From Clostridiaceae bacterium (GTDB taxonomy: Bacteria; Bacillota; Clostridia; Oscillospirales; Acutalibacteraceae): a stretch of DNA of 35,604 nt. The notes under the pieces are model-generated. The model saw only the letters and a list, made by a program, of their open reading frames with translations, was not told the origin of the DNA and ran no database searches. Shown one piece after another: positions 24,450-32,393 of the stretch. Location of the stretch: NCBI GenBank assembly GCA_016297645.1, contig JAEDGF010000014.1, positions 1 to 35,604 on the forward strand, read 5' to 3'. Made by a program: the position numbers and the translations under genes. The first letter of the stretch is position 1. Every line of letters begins with the position of its first letter.

Positions 24450-25634
24450 TTATGCGTTAAGTGCGTCGATAAGTGCCTGTGTTTTGTCTGTTTTTTCCCA
24501 AGGAAGGTCAAGATCCGTTCTGCCGACCTGACCGTATGCGGAAAGAGCCGTGTAAATGGGCTGTCTGAGATTGAGCTTATCGATTATTGCAGCCGGACGA
24601 AGGTCGAATACCTTTGAAACGGCAGCAGAAATTTTATCGTCGCCGTATTTTCCCGTGCCGAAGGTATCGACGAGTACGGAAACGGGTTTGGCAACGCCGA
24701 TAGCATAAGCAAGCTCAACCTGGCATTTGCGTGCAAGTCCCGCTGCAACAATATTCTTTGCGGCGTATCTTGCGGCATATGCAGCCGAACGATCAACCTT
24801 TGTCGGGTCTTTGCCGGAGAACGCTCCGCCGCCGTGACAGGCGTAACCGCCGTAGGTGTCAACGATTATCTTTCTGCCCGTAAGTCCGCTGTCGCCGGCA
24901 GGACCGCCTACAACAAAGCGTCCTGTGGGATTTATATAGAATTTTGTGTTTTCATCAATGAGATCGGCGGGAACGGTGGGAAGAATAACATATTTTTTCA
25001 TATCCTCACCGAGCTGTTCCTGAGTTACTGTATCGTTATGCTGGGTCGAGAGAACGACGGTATCGATTCTCACGGGGCGATCGCCGTCATATTCGACTGT
25101 AACCTGAGTTTTTCCGTCGGGACGGAGATAATCAACTACGCCCTCTTTACGAACGGCTGCCAGCTTCCTTGCAAGCGAATGAGCAAGAGAAATGGGCAGG
25201 GGCATAAGCTCTGGTGTTTCGTCGCAGGCATAACCGAACATCATACCCTGATCGCCTGCACCGATAAGATTGTATTCATCTTCCTCGCCCTTTTTAAGCT
25301 CAAACGAGCGGCTGACACCCATGTCGATATCGGGCGACTGCTTGTCGAGTGTGCAAAGCACCGCGCAGGTGTTTCCGTCAAAACCGGCTTCGGGACTGTT
25401 GAATCCCGTTTCGCAGATGGCTTTGCGGATTACCGACGGAATGTCGATATTTGCCTTTGACGAAATTTCGCCCATAACCAGGCACATACCCGTTGTGCAG
25501 ATGGTTTCGCACGCAACGCGCGACTGGGGATCTTCTTTTAAGAGTGCGTCGAGAACAGAGTCCGAAACTCTGTCGCAGACCTTGTCGGGATGTCCTTCCG
25601 TAACCGACTCAGATGTAAAAAAGTGTTTTGCCAT
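24450..25634 (-). CDS. metK: S-adenosylmethionine synthetase
   Basis: A 394-residue MetK, making S-adenosylmethionine from methionine and ATP. It starts MAKHFFTSESVTEGHPDK (GHPDK at 14-18, ATP site) and shows GAGDQGMMFGYA, GGAFSGKDPTKVDRSAAYAAR and DTFGTGK later. Length and motifs are standard. The ATG follows a strong GGAGG site 8 bases upstream. It is preceded on the same strand by a SAM-I riboswitch with terminator, which gives feedback control by its product. It ends at the nested inverted repeat. Confidence 0.98.
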   Translation of the reverse strand: MAKHFFTSESVTEGHPDKVCDRVSDSVLDALLKEDPQSRVACETICTTGMCLVMGEISSKANIDIPSVIRKAICETGFNSPEAGFDGNTCAVLCTLDKQSPDIDMGVSRSFELKKGEEDEYNLIGAGDQGMMFGYACDETPELMPLPISLAHSLARKLAAVRKEGVVDYLRPDGKTQVTVEYDGDRPVRIDTVVLSTQHNDTVTQEQLGEDMKKYVILPTVPADLIDENTKFYINPTGRFVVGGPAGDSGLTGRKIIVDTYGGYACHGGGAFSGKDPTKVDRSAAYAARYAAKNIVAAGLARKCQVELAYAIGVAKPVSVLVDTFGTGKYGDDKISAAVSKVFDLRPAAIIDKLNLRQPIYTALSAYGQVGRTDLDLPWEKTDKTQALIDALNA

Positions 25635-25678
25635 TTTGTTATCCTCCGAAAAATCTCACTTAGTATGCGGCAGACACG

Positions 25679-25706
25679 AAAAAAAAGCTCACGGCAAACC
25701 GCGAGC
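25679..25706 (-). terminator. Riboswitch-controlled terminator in the metK leader
   Basis: On the minus strand, GCTCGCGG-TTTG-CCGTGAGC (25706 down to 25687) is followed by T8, directly after the SAM-I aptamer. It would form when SAM is bound and stop transcription before metK. Confidence 0.85.
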
Positions 25707-25715
25707 CTGTAATGA

Positions 25716-25811
25716 CCTTATCTCTCGGATCTACCGTCGGACTTGGCACCTTGCCGAAATGGCAGGTTGCCGGGCTTCACAGGGCCGTTCCCTCAGCCGC
25801 TCTTTATAAGG
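25716..25811 (-). promoter_or_regulatory. SAM-I (S-box) riboswitch aptamer
   Basis: The minus strand reads CTTATAAAGAGCGGCTGAGG, then GGCCCTGTGAAGCCCGGCAACC, AAGGTGCCAAGTCC and a closing GAGAGATAAGG. These are the S-box core elements in order: P1 strands CTTAT/ATAAG, the GAGGGA region, GCAACC and GGTGCCAA. It binds SAM and controls metK through the adjoining terminator. Confidence 0.95.
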
Positions 25812-25830
25812 AGATATATAATTTGATGCC

Positions 25831-25859
25831 ATTATAACGCAAAGCGCGAAATATGTCAA
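25831..25859 (-). promoter_or_regulatory. Consensus promoter of the metK riboswitch transcript
   Basis: On the minus strand, -35 TTGACA (25854-25859) and -10 TATAAT (25831-25836) are both perfect and separated by 17 bases, about 20 bases upstream of the aptamer. Confidence 0.9.
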
Positions 25860-25890
25860 GCGTTGGAATGTATTTTCGGTCATTTACTGT

Positions 25891-26469
25891 CTAATTTTCG
25901 CTTACAAGACGGCTTTTTTTAAGAATCTTTTCCAGCGGAACAAAAATCATAAAGGAAAGAGCCGCGTTTATTGCACATTTTATAAGATTAAAGGGGATTA
26001 TGACAGGCAGCATGAGTTCTTTGACAGCTTCAACCGGTACATGAAGATACATGGGAGTAAAAATAAGGTTCAGCGGAATCATCACGGCGGCGGTAAAAAC
26101 AGCGGATAAAGCCAGTCCTATGATAAGAAAAACGCTTTGTTTTCCTTTTTTTACACCTAATCTGTAAAAAACATATGTTATAAGCAAAAACAGCGCGCTT
26201 GAAAGCACATGCATTACAAAGCCCTGCCATGAGCTTTCGGCGCTTACCGTGAGCGACTGCACAAGAGCTTCGACAATAAGTATCAGTACGCCGGACGGAA
26301 TTCCGAAGAACAGAGTAGCTATAATGACCGGAATGTCACCGAGGTCGTATTCCAAAAATTTTGCAGTAGGCAAAAGCGGAAAACGGACGATAAGCATTAA
26401 AACAATTGCGAGTGCGAGAAGCATGGATTTTTGCACCAGCCGTACAACACTGTCTTTTTTGATGTACAT
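25891..26469 (-). CDS. ribU: ECF transporter substrate-binding component, riboflavin type (RibU-like)
   Basis: A 192-residue integral membrane protein with about six hydrophobic segments and a basic N-terminus. It matches the ECF S-component pattern (LRFPLLPTAKFLEYDLGDIPVIIATLFFGIPSG and ESSWQGFVMHV). The YDLGDIP motif and the upstream FMN riboswitch together indicate riboflavin uptake. The shared EcfAA'T energising module is not in the window. ATG 26469 is preferred over an earlier start because of AAAGGAGG 7 bases upstream. Riboflavin specificity rests mainly on the riboswitch, which is strong evidence. Confidence 0.93.
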   Translation of the reverse strand: MYIKKDSVVRLVQKSMLLALAIVLMLIVRFPLLPTAKFLEYDLGDIPVIIATLFFGIPSGVLILIVEALVQSLTVSAESSWQGFVMHVLSSALFLLITYVFYRLGVKKGKQSVFLIIGLALSAVFTAAVMIPLNLIFTPMYLHVPVEAVKELMLPVIIPFNLIKCAINAALSFMIFVPLEKILKKSRLVSEN

Positions 26470-26486
26470 ACAAGAACCTCCTTTAA

Positions 26487-26513
26487 TAAAAAAAACCGCG
26501 TCAAAAGACACGG
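26487..26513 (-). terminator. Riboswitch-controlled terminator in the ribU leader
   Basis: The minus strand forms CCGTGTC-TTTT-GACGCGG (26513 down to 26496, one G-U pair) followed by a run of about nine Ts, between the FMN aptamer and the ribU ribosome site. Confidence 0.85.
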
Positions 26514-26529
26514 GGTGAATCGTTATAAT

Positions 26530-26634
26530 TCTTCTTCCATCCGGACTTTAACCGTCGGTACCGGAATTGCACCGGTTCAGCTTGCGCTCGCGGACTTTTA
26601 CCGCCGGTGGGGAATTGCACCCCGCCCCAAAGAA
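26530..26634 (-). promoter_or_regulatory. FMN (RFN element) riboswitch aptamer
   Basis: The minus strand begins TCTTTGGGGCGGGGTGCAA, continues TTCCCCACCGGCGGTAAA, GTCCGCGAGC, GAACCGGTGCAATTCCGGTA and CCGACGGTTAAAGTCCGGAT, and closes with GGAAGAAGA. These are the conserved RFN blocks in order. Binding of FMN is expected to favour the downstream terminator and reduce ribU expression. Confidence 0.96.
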
Positions 26635-26651
26635 ATTTTGTTTACGCCGAT

Positions 26652-26680
26652 ATAATATAACTTAGTGGTTGATTTGTCAA
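26652..26680 (-). promoter_or_regulatory. Promoter of the ribU riboswitch transcript
   Basis: On the minus strand, -35 TTGACA (26675-26680) and -10 TATTAT (26652-26657), 17-base spacer, about 18 bases upstream of the aptamer. Confidence 0.8.
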
Positions 26681-26697
26681 TAGGTTTTCGGTATAAT
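26669..26697 (+). promoter_or_regulatory. Promoter of the WYL-PPTase-like-GH35 operon
   Basis: -35 TTGATT (26669-26674) and -10 TATAAT (26692-26697), 17-base spacer. Its -35 directly abuts the -35 of the divergent ribU promoter (26675-26680), so the two promoters overlap and polymerase could occupy only one at a time. Confidence 0.7.
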
Positions 26698-26729
26698 TAT
26701 AGCAATAGGAATAAAAAGGGTGACTTGTT

Positions 26730-27740
26730 GTGGCAGGACAGCAAAATTCAAAGCAGAAGCTACTGTATATTAAGGATATTCTTGAACAATATTCCGACGA
26801 AAATCACATCATGAATTCAGCTGAAATTATAGAAAAGCTCGACAATCGGTACGGTATACGCACCGAGAGGAAATCGCTCTATAACGACATTGAAGTCCTG
26901 AGCAGCTATGGTTTGGACATTATTAAAACACACACGCCCAAAAACGGCTGTTTTATCGGTTCCCGTGATTTCGAACTGGCGGAGGTTCGTCTGTTGTGCG
27001 ACGCCGTTCAGGCGGCTAACTTCATAAGCAGGTCAAAGACAAAAAAGCTCCTCGAAAAAATTGAGAAATTCGTAAGCGTCTATCAGGCGGCGGCGATAAA
27101 AGAACAGATATATATAGACAGCCGCCCGAAATGCGAAAACGAAGAAATATACTATTCCATCGACGCTCTCGACCGCGCGATAAAAAACGCAAAAAAGGTT
27201 CGTTTCAGGTACGAGCGCAGAGTCGCGACGGAGAAATTTTCCGCCGCAAGGGAAACAAAGGAATTTATTGTAAGCCCGTATTCTCTGATATGGTCAAGGG
27301 ATCACTATTATCTCGTTGCGAATAAAGAAAATTACGATAACCTGATGAATCTGAGAATCGACCGGATAAGAGATGTTGAGGAGCTGGATGAAAAAGCCCG
27401 ACCACTTTCGGAGGTCAGCTCCTATGTTACCGGTTTTGACGCGGCAGACTATGTTCAAAAATCGTTTAATATGTATTCCGGGACTGAGGAAATGATTGAG
27501 CTTCAATGCAGAAATGAGCTGTTGGAGGAGATGTTCGACCGTTTCGGCTCAAATGCGAATGTACGCGTTTTGAACGAGGACTGCTTTTCGATTCGCGATG
27601 AGGCGTTCGTGAACGAAGGTCTTGTGTCGTGGATCGTTCAGTTCGGCGACAGAATAAAGGTTCTTGAACCTGAATCGCTGAAAGAAATGGTCAAAAACAG
27701 GGCAAAAAGCGTTTACGATCTTTATAACGGAGAACAATAA
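26730..27740 (+). CDS. WYL-domain transcriptional regulator
   Basis: A 336-residue regulator with an N-terminal winged helix (about residues 5-65; ILEQYSDENHIMNSAEIIEKL, RKSLYNDIEVLSSYG), a WYL ligand-binding domain (about 140-215; VSPYSLIWSRDHYYLVANK and RIDRI) and a C-terminal WCX-like extension. WYL proteins respond to nucleotide-like or oligosaccharide ligands and often control carbohydrate or defence genes. It starts at GTG 26730, with AAGGG 9 bases upstream. The stop TAA shares its last base with the ATG of the next gene. It probably regulates its own operon, which ends in a GH35 gene. Confidence 0.9.
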   Translation: MAGQQNSKQKLLYIKDILEQYSDENHIMNSAEIIEKLDNRYGIRTERKSLYNDIEVLSSYGLDIIKTHTPKNGCFIGSRDFELAEVRLLCDAVQAANFISRSKTKKLLEKIEKFVSVYQAAAIKEQIYIDSRPKCENEEIYYSIDALDRAIKNAKKVRFRYERRVATEKFSAARETKEFIVSPYSLIWSRDHYYLVANKENYDNLMNLRIDRIRDVEELDEKARPLSEVSSYVTGFDAADYVQKSFNMYSGTEEMIELQCRNELLEEMFDRFGSNANVRVLNEDCFSIRDEAFVNEGLVSWIVQFGDRIKVLEPESLKEMVKNRAKSVYDLYNGEQ

Positions 27741-28399
27741 TGCAATACATTTTTTTTGATACAAACACTCTGTCTGAGAAAATGGTAAAAAAATACTACC
27801 CGATGCTGACAGAGCATAAAAGAAAGAAAATAGCGGACGAGCCCGATCCGCACGCGAGAACGGTATACTTTTGCTCGGAAATATGCGCCCGCATCTGTCT
27901 TTCACGCGAGTTTGAAGCTCCGGAGTTTTCTTTTTCTCTTTTGATAAACCCGAACGGTGCGAGTGCCGTCAGTAACTTTACTTCATCGCTTTGCATTGTT
28001 AACGACGGCGATTATATTGCCTGTGCCGTTGACAAACACTCGTGCGGAGTGGGGATGTGCCGCATCGATTCGTTCGAGTTTACAGAAGCGCAGTCGATAT
28101 GTTCTGACAGGGAGCTGCGTGATATTTTTTCTTATTCCGTCTATTCATTTGCCGATATCGTCAACAGAAAAACCTGCGACGAAAGCGCGGTTTGTGAGAG
28201 ATTCGCTTTGTATAAGGCGTTAAAGGATGCGTATTTCAGGGCGAGCGGCAGGGCTGTTAAAAGCAATTTCAAATACGCCGAATTCTATGTCGAGAACGGA
28301 GAAATCGTATGCTCCGATAAGTATTTTACGGTCAATGTTCATGAATATCACAAAAACAACGGTTATGTTGTTTGCGTTTTAACAGGGAGGACAAAATGA
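27740..28399 (+). CDS. Phosphopantetheinyl-transferase-like protein with degenerate active site
   Basis: A 219-residue protein whose layout resembles Sfp-type 4'-phosphopantetheinyl transferases. An NPNGASAVSNFTSSLC segment occupies the place of the GKPxxxxFNxSHS motif, and a helix ALKDAYFRASGRAVK matches W-x-x-KEAxxKaxG. However, the usual GVDxE metal motif appears as GVGMC, and KE...K becomes KD...R, so key acidic residues seem to be missing. It may be a diverged, altered or inactive transferase; a different fold is not excluded. ATG 27740 overlaps the WYL stop, and its TGA overlaps the GH35 ATG (ATGA), so the three genes are translationally coupled. Confidence 0.55.
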   Translation: MQYIFFDTNTLSEKMVKKYYPMLTEHKRKKIADEPDPHARTVYFCSEICARICLSREFEAPEFSFSLLINPNGASAVSNFTSSLCIVNDGDYIACAVDKHSCGVGMCRIDSFEFTEAQSICSDRELRDIFSYSVYSFADIVNRKTCDESAVCERFALYKALKDAYFRASGRAVKSNFKYAEFYVENGEIVCSDKYFTVNVHEYHKNNGYVVCVLTGRTK

Positions 28400-30150
28400 A
28401 AAAAGTAATTATACAGGATAACGACTTTTATTGTGACGGCAAGCCCATCCGCATCGTTGCCGGTGCAATGCACTATTTCAGAGTTCCGCGCGAGTATTGG
28501 CGCGACCGGCTCGAAAAAATCAAAGCCTGCGGCTTTAACGCAGTCGAAACATATGTTGCTTGGAATATGCACGAAAAACAGGAGGGCGTTTTCGACTTTT
28601 CGGGAATGCTCGATTTAGGGGCATATCTCGACCTTATAAACGAGATGGGTATGTATGCAATTGTTCGTCCGGGTCCCTATATTTGTTCTGAGTGGGAGTT
28701 CGGCGGTTTCCCGTGGTGGCTATTGAAGTATAGCGGAATGTCGCTGAGATGTATGGATCAGACTTATCTCGAAAAAGTTGACAGATTTTATGATGCCTTA
28801 ATTCCGATTATTGCGGTTCGTCAGACCGAGTGCGGCGGAAATGTTATAATGGTTCAGGTTGAAAATGAATACGGCAGCTTTGGAAACGACAGCGTCTACA
28901 TCAGATATCTTGCCGACGGACTGAGAAACAGAGGAATATCCTGTATCTTGTTTACTTCGGACGGCGACTGCAATTTCATGCTGTCCGGAGGAACAGTTCC
29001 CGAAATACACAAGGCCTGCAATTTTGGTTCAAACGCTTCGCGCGCCTTCAAAAATCTCCGCAAATTTCAGAAAACCGGCCCCCTTATGTGTGCCGAATAT
29101 TGGAACGGATGGTTCGACCACTGGACGGAGAAGCATCATTCCCGGAATCCCGATGACGCAGCGTCTTGTCTGAATGATATTTTCAACTGCGGTGCCTCAG
29201 TATCGGTTTATATGGCGCACGGCGGAACGAATTTCGGTTTCATGAACGGTGCAAACTGTACGGACGAGGAATATCAGCCGACGGTAAGCAGTTACGACGA
29301 TGACGCTCCCGTAAACGAGTACGGAAAAATGACCGAAAAGTATTACAGAATAAAGGAGGTTCTCGCTTCACATGGCTTTACCGGTTCGAATGAGAATGTT
29401 TCCCAGCCGGTGACACGCGCCTATCCCGATGTGACGCTTTCGGAAACGGCTGATCTTTTAGATCAGCTTAAAGATATCTCGACTCCCGTTGACAATGCAG
29501 TTCCGCTTACAATGGAAAAACTCGACCAGGGGTACGGTTATGTCGCGTACACGACATTCATTAAAGGACCTAAGGAAAAGGCTGCACTTAATATGACGGT
29601 GCACGACCGTGCTTATGTTTTTCTTGACGGTGAGTTTGAGGGAATTGTATACAGAAACGACAAAAAACCGAAGATATCATTCGCAGTTCCGGATTCCGGC
29701 ATTGAGTTAACTATTCTTGTCGAAAATATGGGACGCGTGAACTACGGACCGTATCTTTGGGATGAAAAGGGAATAGTTGGCGGTGTTCGTCACGGACAGC
29801 AGTTTATATATCACTGGAAGAATTATTCTCTGCCGATGACCGATCTTTCAAAGCTTGCTTTTACAGTGCCTAAAAAAGTCAAATTTGAAAAAAGACCTGT
29901 GTTTTTACGCGGAACCTTTACAATAAGCGAAGAGCCGCAGGACACATTTGTTTTCCTGAAAGATTTCAAAAAAGGCGTTATTTGGGTGAACGGTATTTGC
30001 CTGTCGCGTTATTGGAGTGTCGGACCGCAAAAAACCGCATATCTTCCCGCTCCGTTTTTGAAGCAGGGCGAAAACGAAATTATAGTTTTTGAAACCGAAG
30101 GCTTTAAGAATAATACGGTATCTTTCCGCGATACTCCCGATATCGGGTGA
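28396..30150 (+). CDS. Glycoside hydrolase family 35 beta-galactosidase
   Basis: A 584-residue retaining beta-galactosidase. The TIM-barrel domain occupies about residues 10-330 and shows GAMHYFRVPREYW, the VRPGPYICSEWEFGGFP motif, the acid/base glutamate Glu158 in VENEYG and the nucleophile Glu234 in CAEYWNGWFDHW. Beta-sandwich domains follow, including a jelly-roll ending near FLKDFKKGVIWVNG. There is no signal peptide, so it is cytoplasmic and probably hydrolyses imported galactosides. The ATG at 28396 follows GGAGG by 5 bases and overlaps the upstream stop. A terminator follows after about 130 bases. Confidence 0.93.
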   Translation: MKKVIIQDNDFYCDGKPIRIVAGAMHYFRVPREYWRDRLEKIKACGFNAVETYVAWNMHEKQEGVFDFSGMLDLGAYLDLINEMGMYAIVRPGPYICSEWEFGGFPWWLLKYSGMSLRCMDQTYLEKVDRFYDALIPIIAVRQTECGGNVIMVQVENEYGSFGNDSVYIRYLADGLRNRGISCILFTSDGDCNFMLSGGTVPEIHKACNFGSNASRAFKNLRKFQKTGPLMCAEYWNGWFDHWTEKHHSRNPDDAASCLNDIFNCGASVSVYMAHGGTNFGFMNGANCTDEEYQPTVSSYDDDAPVNEYGKMTEKYYRIKEVLASHGFTGSNENVSQPVTRAYPDVTLSETADLLDQLKDISTPVDNAVPLTMEKLDQGYGYVAYTTFIKGPKEKAALNMTVHDRAYVFLDGEFEGIVYRNDKKPKISFAVPDSGIELTILVENMGRVNYGPYLWDEKGIVGGVRHGQQFIYHWKNYSLPMTDLSKLAFTVPKKVKFEKRPVFLRGTFTISEEPQDTFVFLKDFKKGVIWVNGICLSRYWSVGPQKTAYLPAPFLKQGENEIIVFETEGFKNNTVSFRDTPDIG

Positions 30151-30280
30151 GTTCCTCTGTTTGTTGACCTTGATTTATCTCGGTGATGTGTTCCGGCGGA
30201 CAAAACGGCTTTGCCGGTGCTGCCGCAAACAGAAAATATTCCGTACGGCTGAAAAATAAAATCGAAAGATAATATAAAAA

Positions 30281-30323
30281 CTGAACTCTCGCATAGCCTG
30301 CGTATGAGTTCAGCTTTTTTTTT
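30281..30323 (+). terminator. Terminator of the WYL-PPTase-like-GH35 operon
   Basis: CTGAACTC (30281-30288) pairs with GAGTTCAG (30306-30313), with an inner CGCA/TGCG, followed by a run of nine Ts. It lies about 130 bases past the GH35 stop. Confidence 0.85.
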
Positions 30324-30325
30324 CT

Positions 30326-30372
30326 GAAAAATCGGCTGCAAACCTTTTCCGTTCGGGGTCGGTTTGCAGCCG
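30326..30372 (-). terminator. Terminator of the parvulin-type foldase gene
   Basis: CGGCTGCAAACC (30333-30344) pairs with GGTTTGCAGCCG (30361-30372). Read leftward, a T5 tail follows, 28 bases after the foldase stop. Confidence 0.8.
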
Positions 30373-30399
30373 AAAATTCATTTATTTGCCATTTTACGA

Positions 30400-32217
30400 T
30401 CAGGCGTTTTGTGCGGCGTAACGGGCTACATAATTCTTAGTAACGAATTTAAGAGCGTTTTTGCCTGCGAACGAAGTAAACGCAGTAGTTTCAGCCGTGT
30501 CACCGGTTTCTTTCTTGATTTCTTCTGCGTCTGCGTTCAGTTTTTCGTCCACGATGGAATGTCTGATGGTTTCGATCCATTCAGCTTCGTCGTGCTTACT
30601 TACGAAGTACATTATGTGCCAGCCGTATGAGGTTTCGATGATATCGACATCGCCGGGTTTTCTGTCTGCATTGTAGACCCAGTTTTCAAACGGCTCGACC
30701 ATCTTGCCGATTTCGATATCCTCATAAAGTCCGCCCTTATCGTTCTGTGTGGAGCTGGTATCGGAGCTGTTCTTGTTTGCAAGTTCGGCAAATGCTTCTT
30801 CTGTCTGTTCGCCGGCTTTGTACTGGTCAAGAATCGACTTTGCCTGCTCATATGCTTTAAGAATAACGGGAACGGAGTATTTGCTGCCCTTCTTTATTAC
30901 TGTGCCGTCGGACGCTGTTGCAGTTTCTTCATTGGAATTGACGACTTCGCCCGCTGTTTCCATGCTGCTCTTGACATTGTCAAAGGAGATAAGGATATGT
31001 CTTGCGGAGGCAAGGGGAGTTTCGATTCTGTAAACGGGCTTGATTATATAGATGACATAGACATATTCGCTTGTGGTGCAGGTGGTCTTGTCGCCTGCCT
31101 TGCGTTCCGTGTTGAAAAGCCATTCCGCAAGCTCTTTGTCAATATTCGAAGAAACGGTGGACTTTTTGACGGCTTTAAGAAGAGTTGCCGTGTCGTCGTC
31201 AAATTTTTCTTTATCGTCAGCGGAAGCATACTCTTTTGCAAGCTTTGTAAAAGAAGCTTCATCGGTGATTTTGCCGAGCATCTCCTGTGCAAGCTTGACC
31301 TGTTTTTCGCTGTTCTCGTTATTTTCTGCTGCTGCTGTTGTTTCGTTCGATGCTGCGGTCGAAGCCTCGGTAGCGGCTTTTGTTGTTGTTTCCGCGCTTG
31401 TTGCGGTTTCACCGGTCGTAGAGGCGGAGGTCGTCTTTTCGTCGGATGACCCGTCCTTTATTTCAAAACCGAAAAGTCTGATATCCGCACGCTGATAATC
31501 GGAGGGATCTTCTTTGTATTTTGCTTCGATATCTTCCATGGAGATACTGTCGGAAAGATTTTTTTCCTCCTGCTCACGGTACTGACTTACGGTGTACTGC
31601 TCCGCGAGGAGCTTGCGGAGTGTCTTTTCGTTAAGACCGTTGCCGTAGAGAAGGCTTATGTATCTGTCTACCGAATAGTTGCCTTCACACGCCGTTTTTA
31701 TCTCGGAAATAGTGTTTTCGATAGCGTCTTTACTTTCCTGTGAAAGCTCAATGCCGGCTTTTTCGGCAAGTGCAAGATAGTAGTTGTTGCTTTCGAGTGT
31801 TTCTTCAACATAATTGCGGAAGAACTCATCATAGGTGATATCCTTATCGTCCTGCTTGATCGTCTGAGCGGTAAGGTTCTTTGCGGGGTCAAAGCCCAAG
31901 GTGATGCCGTACTGCTGCTTATATGACTGTGCCTGGTAGGCATAAGTCTGATAAACAGAAGCATAGTAATAGTTATATTCAGCAACGGAATAAGATCTGT
32001 CGCCGACCTTCATTGCCGTTGTATATCTCTGCGGAATGCCGTATGCATAAAGACCGCCGCAAAGAGCTGCAAGCACGGCAACGACAGCAATGATGATTAT
32101 GACGCATCTTGCGGTTGCAACGGAATCATGCGGTTTCTTGGCTTTCTTAGCCGCTTTTGCTATTCGTTTTTTCCGTTCGGAACGATAATCGTTATTTTTG
32201 TTTTCATTCTGAGCCAT
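30400..32217 (-). CDS. PrsA/PpiC-like peptidyl-prolyl isomerase, membrane anchored
   Basis: A 605-residue extracytoplasmic foldase. A Lys-rich cytoplasmic N-terminus (1-37) precedes a membrane segment (about 38-59); there is no lipobox, unlike Bacillus PrsA. A SurA-N-like helical region follows. Two parvulin-type modules can be seen. The first is degenerate (about 240-415) and carries a Thr/Ser/Ala/Glu-rich low-complexity insert near 255-305. The second is fuller, with ASARHILISF, the KGGLYEDIEIGKMVEPFE stretch and ETSYGWHIMYF. It probably helps fold exported proteins at the membrane surface. It has its own promoter and is transcribed alone, divergent from coaX. Confidence 0.88.
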   Translation of the reverse strand: MAQNENKNNDYRSERKKRIAKAAKKAKKPHDSVATARCVIIIIAVVAVLAALCGGLYAYGIPQRYTTAMKVGDRSYSVAEYNYYYASVYQTYAYQAQSYKQQYGITLGFDPAKNLTAQTIKQDDKDITYDEFFRNYVEETLESNNYYLALAEKAGIELSQESKDAIENTISEIKTACEGNYSVDRYISLLYGNGLNEKTLRKLLAEQYTVSQYREQEEKNLSDSISMEDIEAKYKEDPSDYQRADIRLFGFEIKDGSSDEKTTSASTTGETATSAETTTKAATEASTAASNETTAAAENNENSEKQVKLAQEMLGKITDEASFTKLAKEYASADDKEKFDDDTATLLKAVKKSTVSSNIDKELAEWLFNTERKAGDKTTCTTSEYVYVIYIIKPVYRIETPLASARHILISFDNVKSSMETAGEVVNSNEETATASDGTVIKKGSKYSVPVILKAYEQAKSILDQYKAGEQTEEAFAELANKNSSDTSSTQNDKGGLYEDIEIGKMVEPFENWVYNADRKPGDVDIIETSYGWHIMYFVSKHDEAEWIETIRHSIVDEKLNADAEEIKKETGDTAETTAFTSFAGKNALKFVTKNYVARYAAQNA

Positions 32218-32270
32218 GATATAGCACCTTTCATTTTTAGTAGTGGCGTGAGCGGACCCAACAATTCATT

Positions 32271-32299
32271 ATTATATAACAAACTTCTAAAAAGTACAA
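32271..32299 (-). promoter_or_regulatory. Promoter of the foldase gene
   Basis: On the minus strand, -35 TTGTAC (32294-32299) and -10 TATAAT (32271-32276), 17-base spacer, 53 bases before the ATG. Confidence 0.75.
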
Positions 32300-32337
32300 G
32301 TGATTTTTGCTAATTCACCGAAAATATACCCATATTA

Positions 32338-32365
32338 TTGACTTTAAGAGAAAAAAAAGTATAAT
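32338..32365 (+). promoter_or_regulatory. Promoter of coaX and the pantothenate-type ECF component
   Basis: -35 TTGACT (32338-32343) and -10 TATAAT (32360-32365), 16-base spacer, 28 bases before the coaX ATG. Confidence 0.8.
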
Positions 32366-32393
32366 AACTATAAAAAGCTCGGGAGGAAGAACA

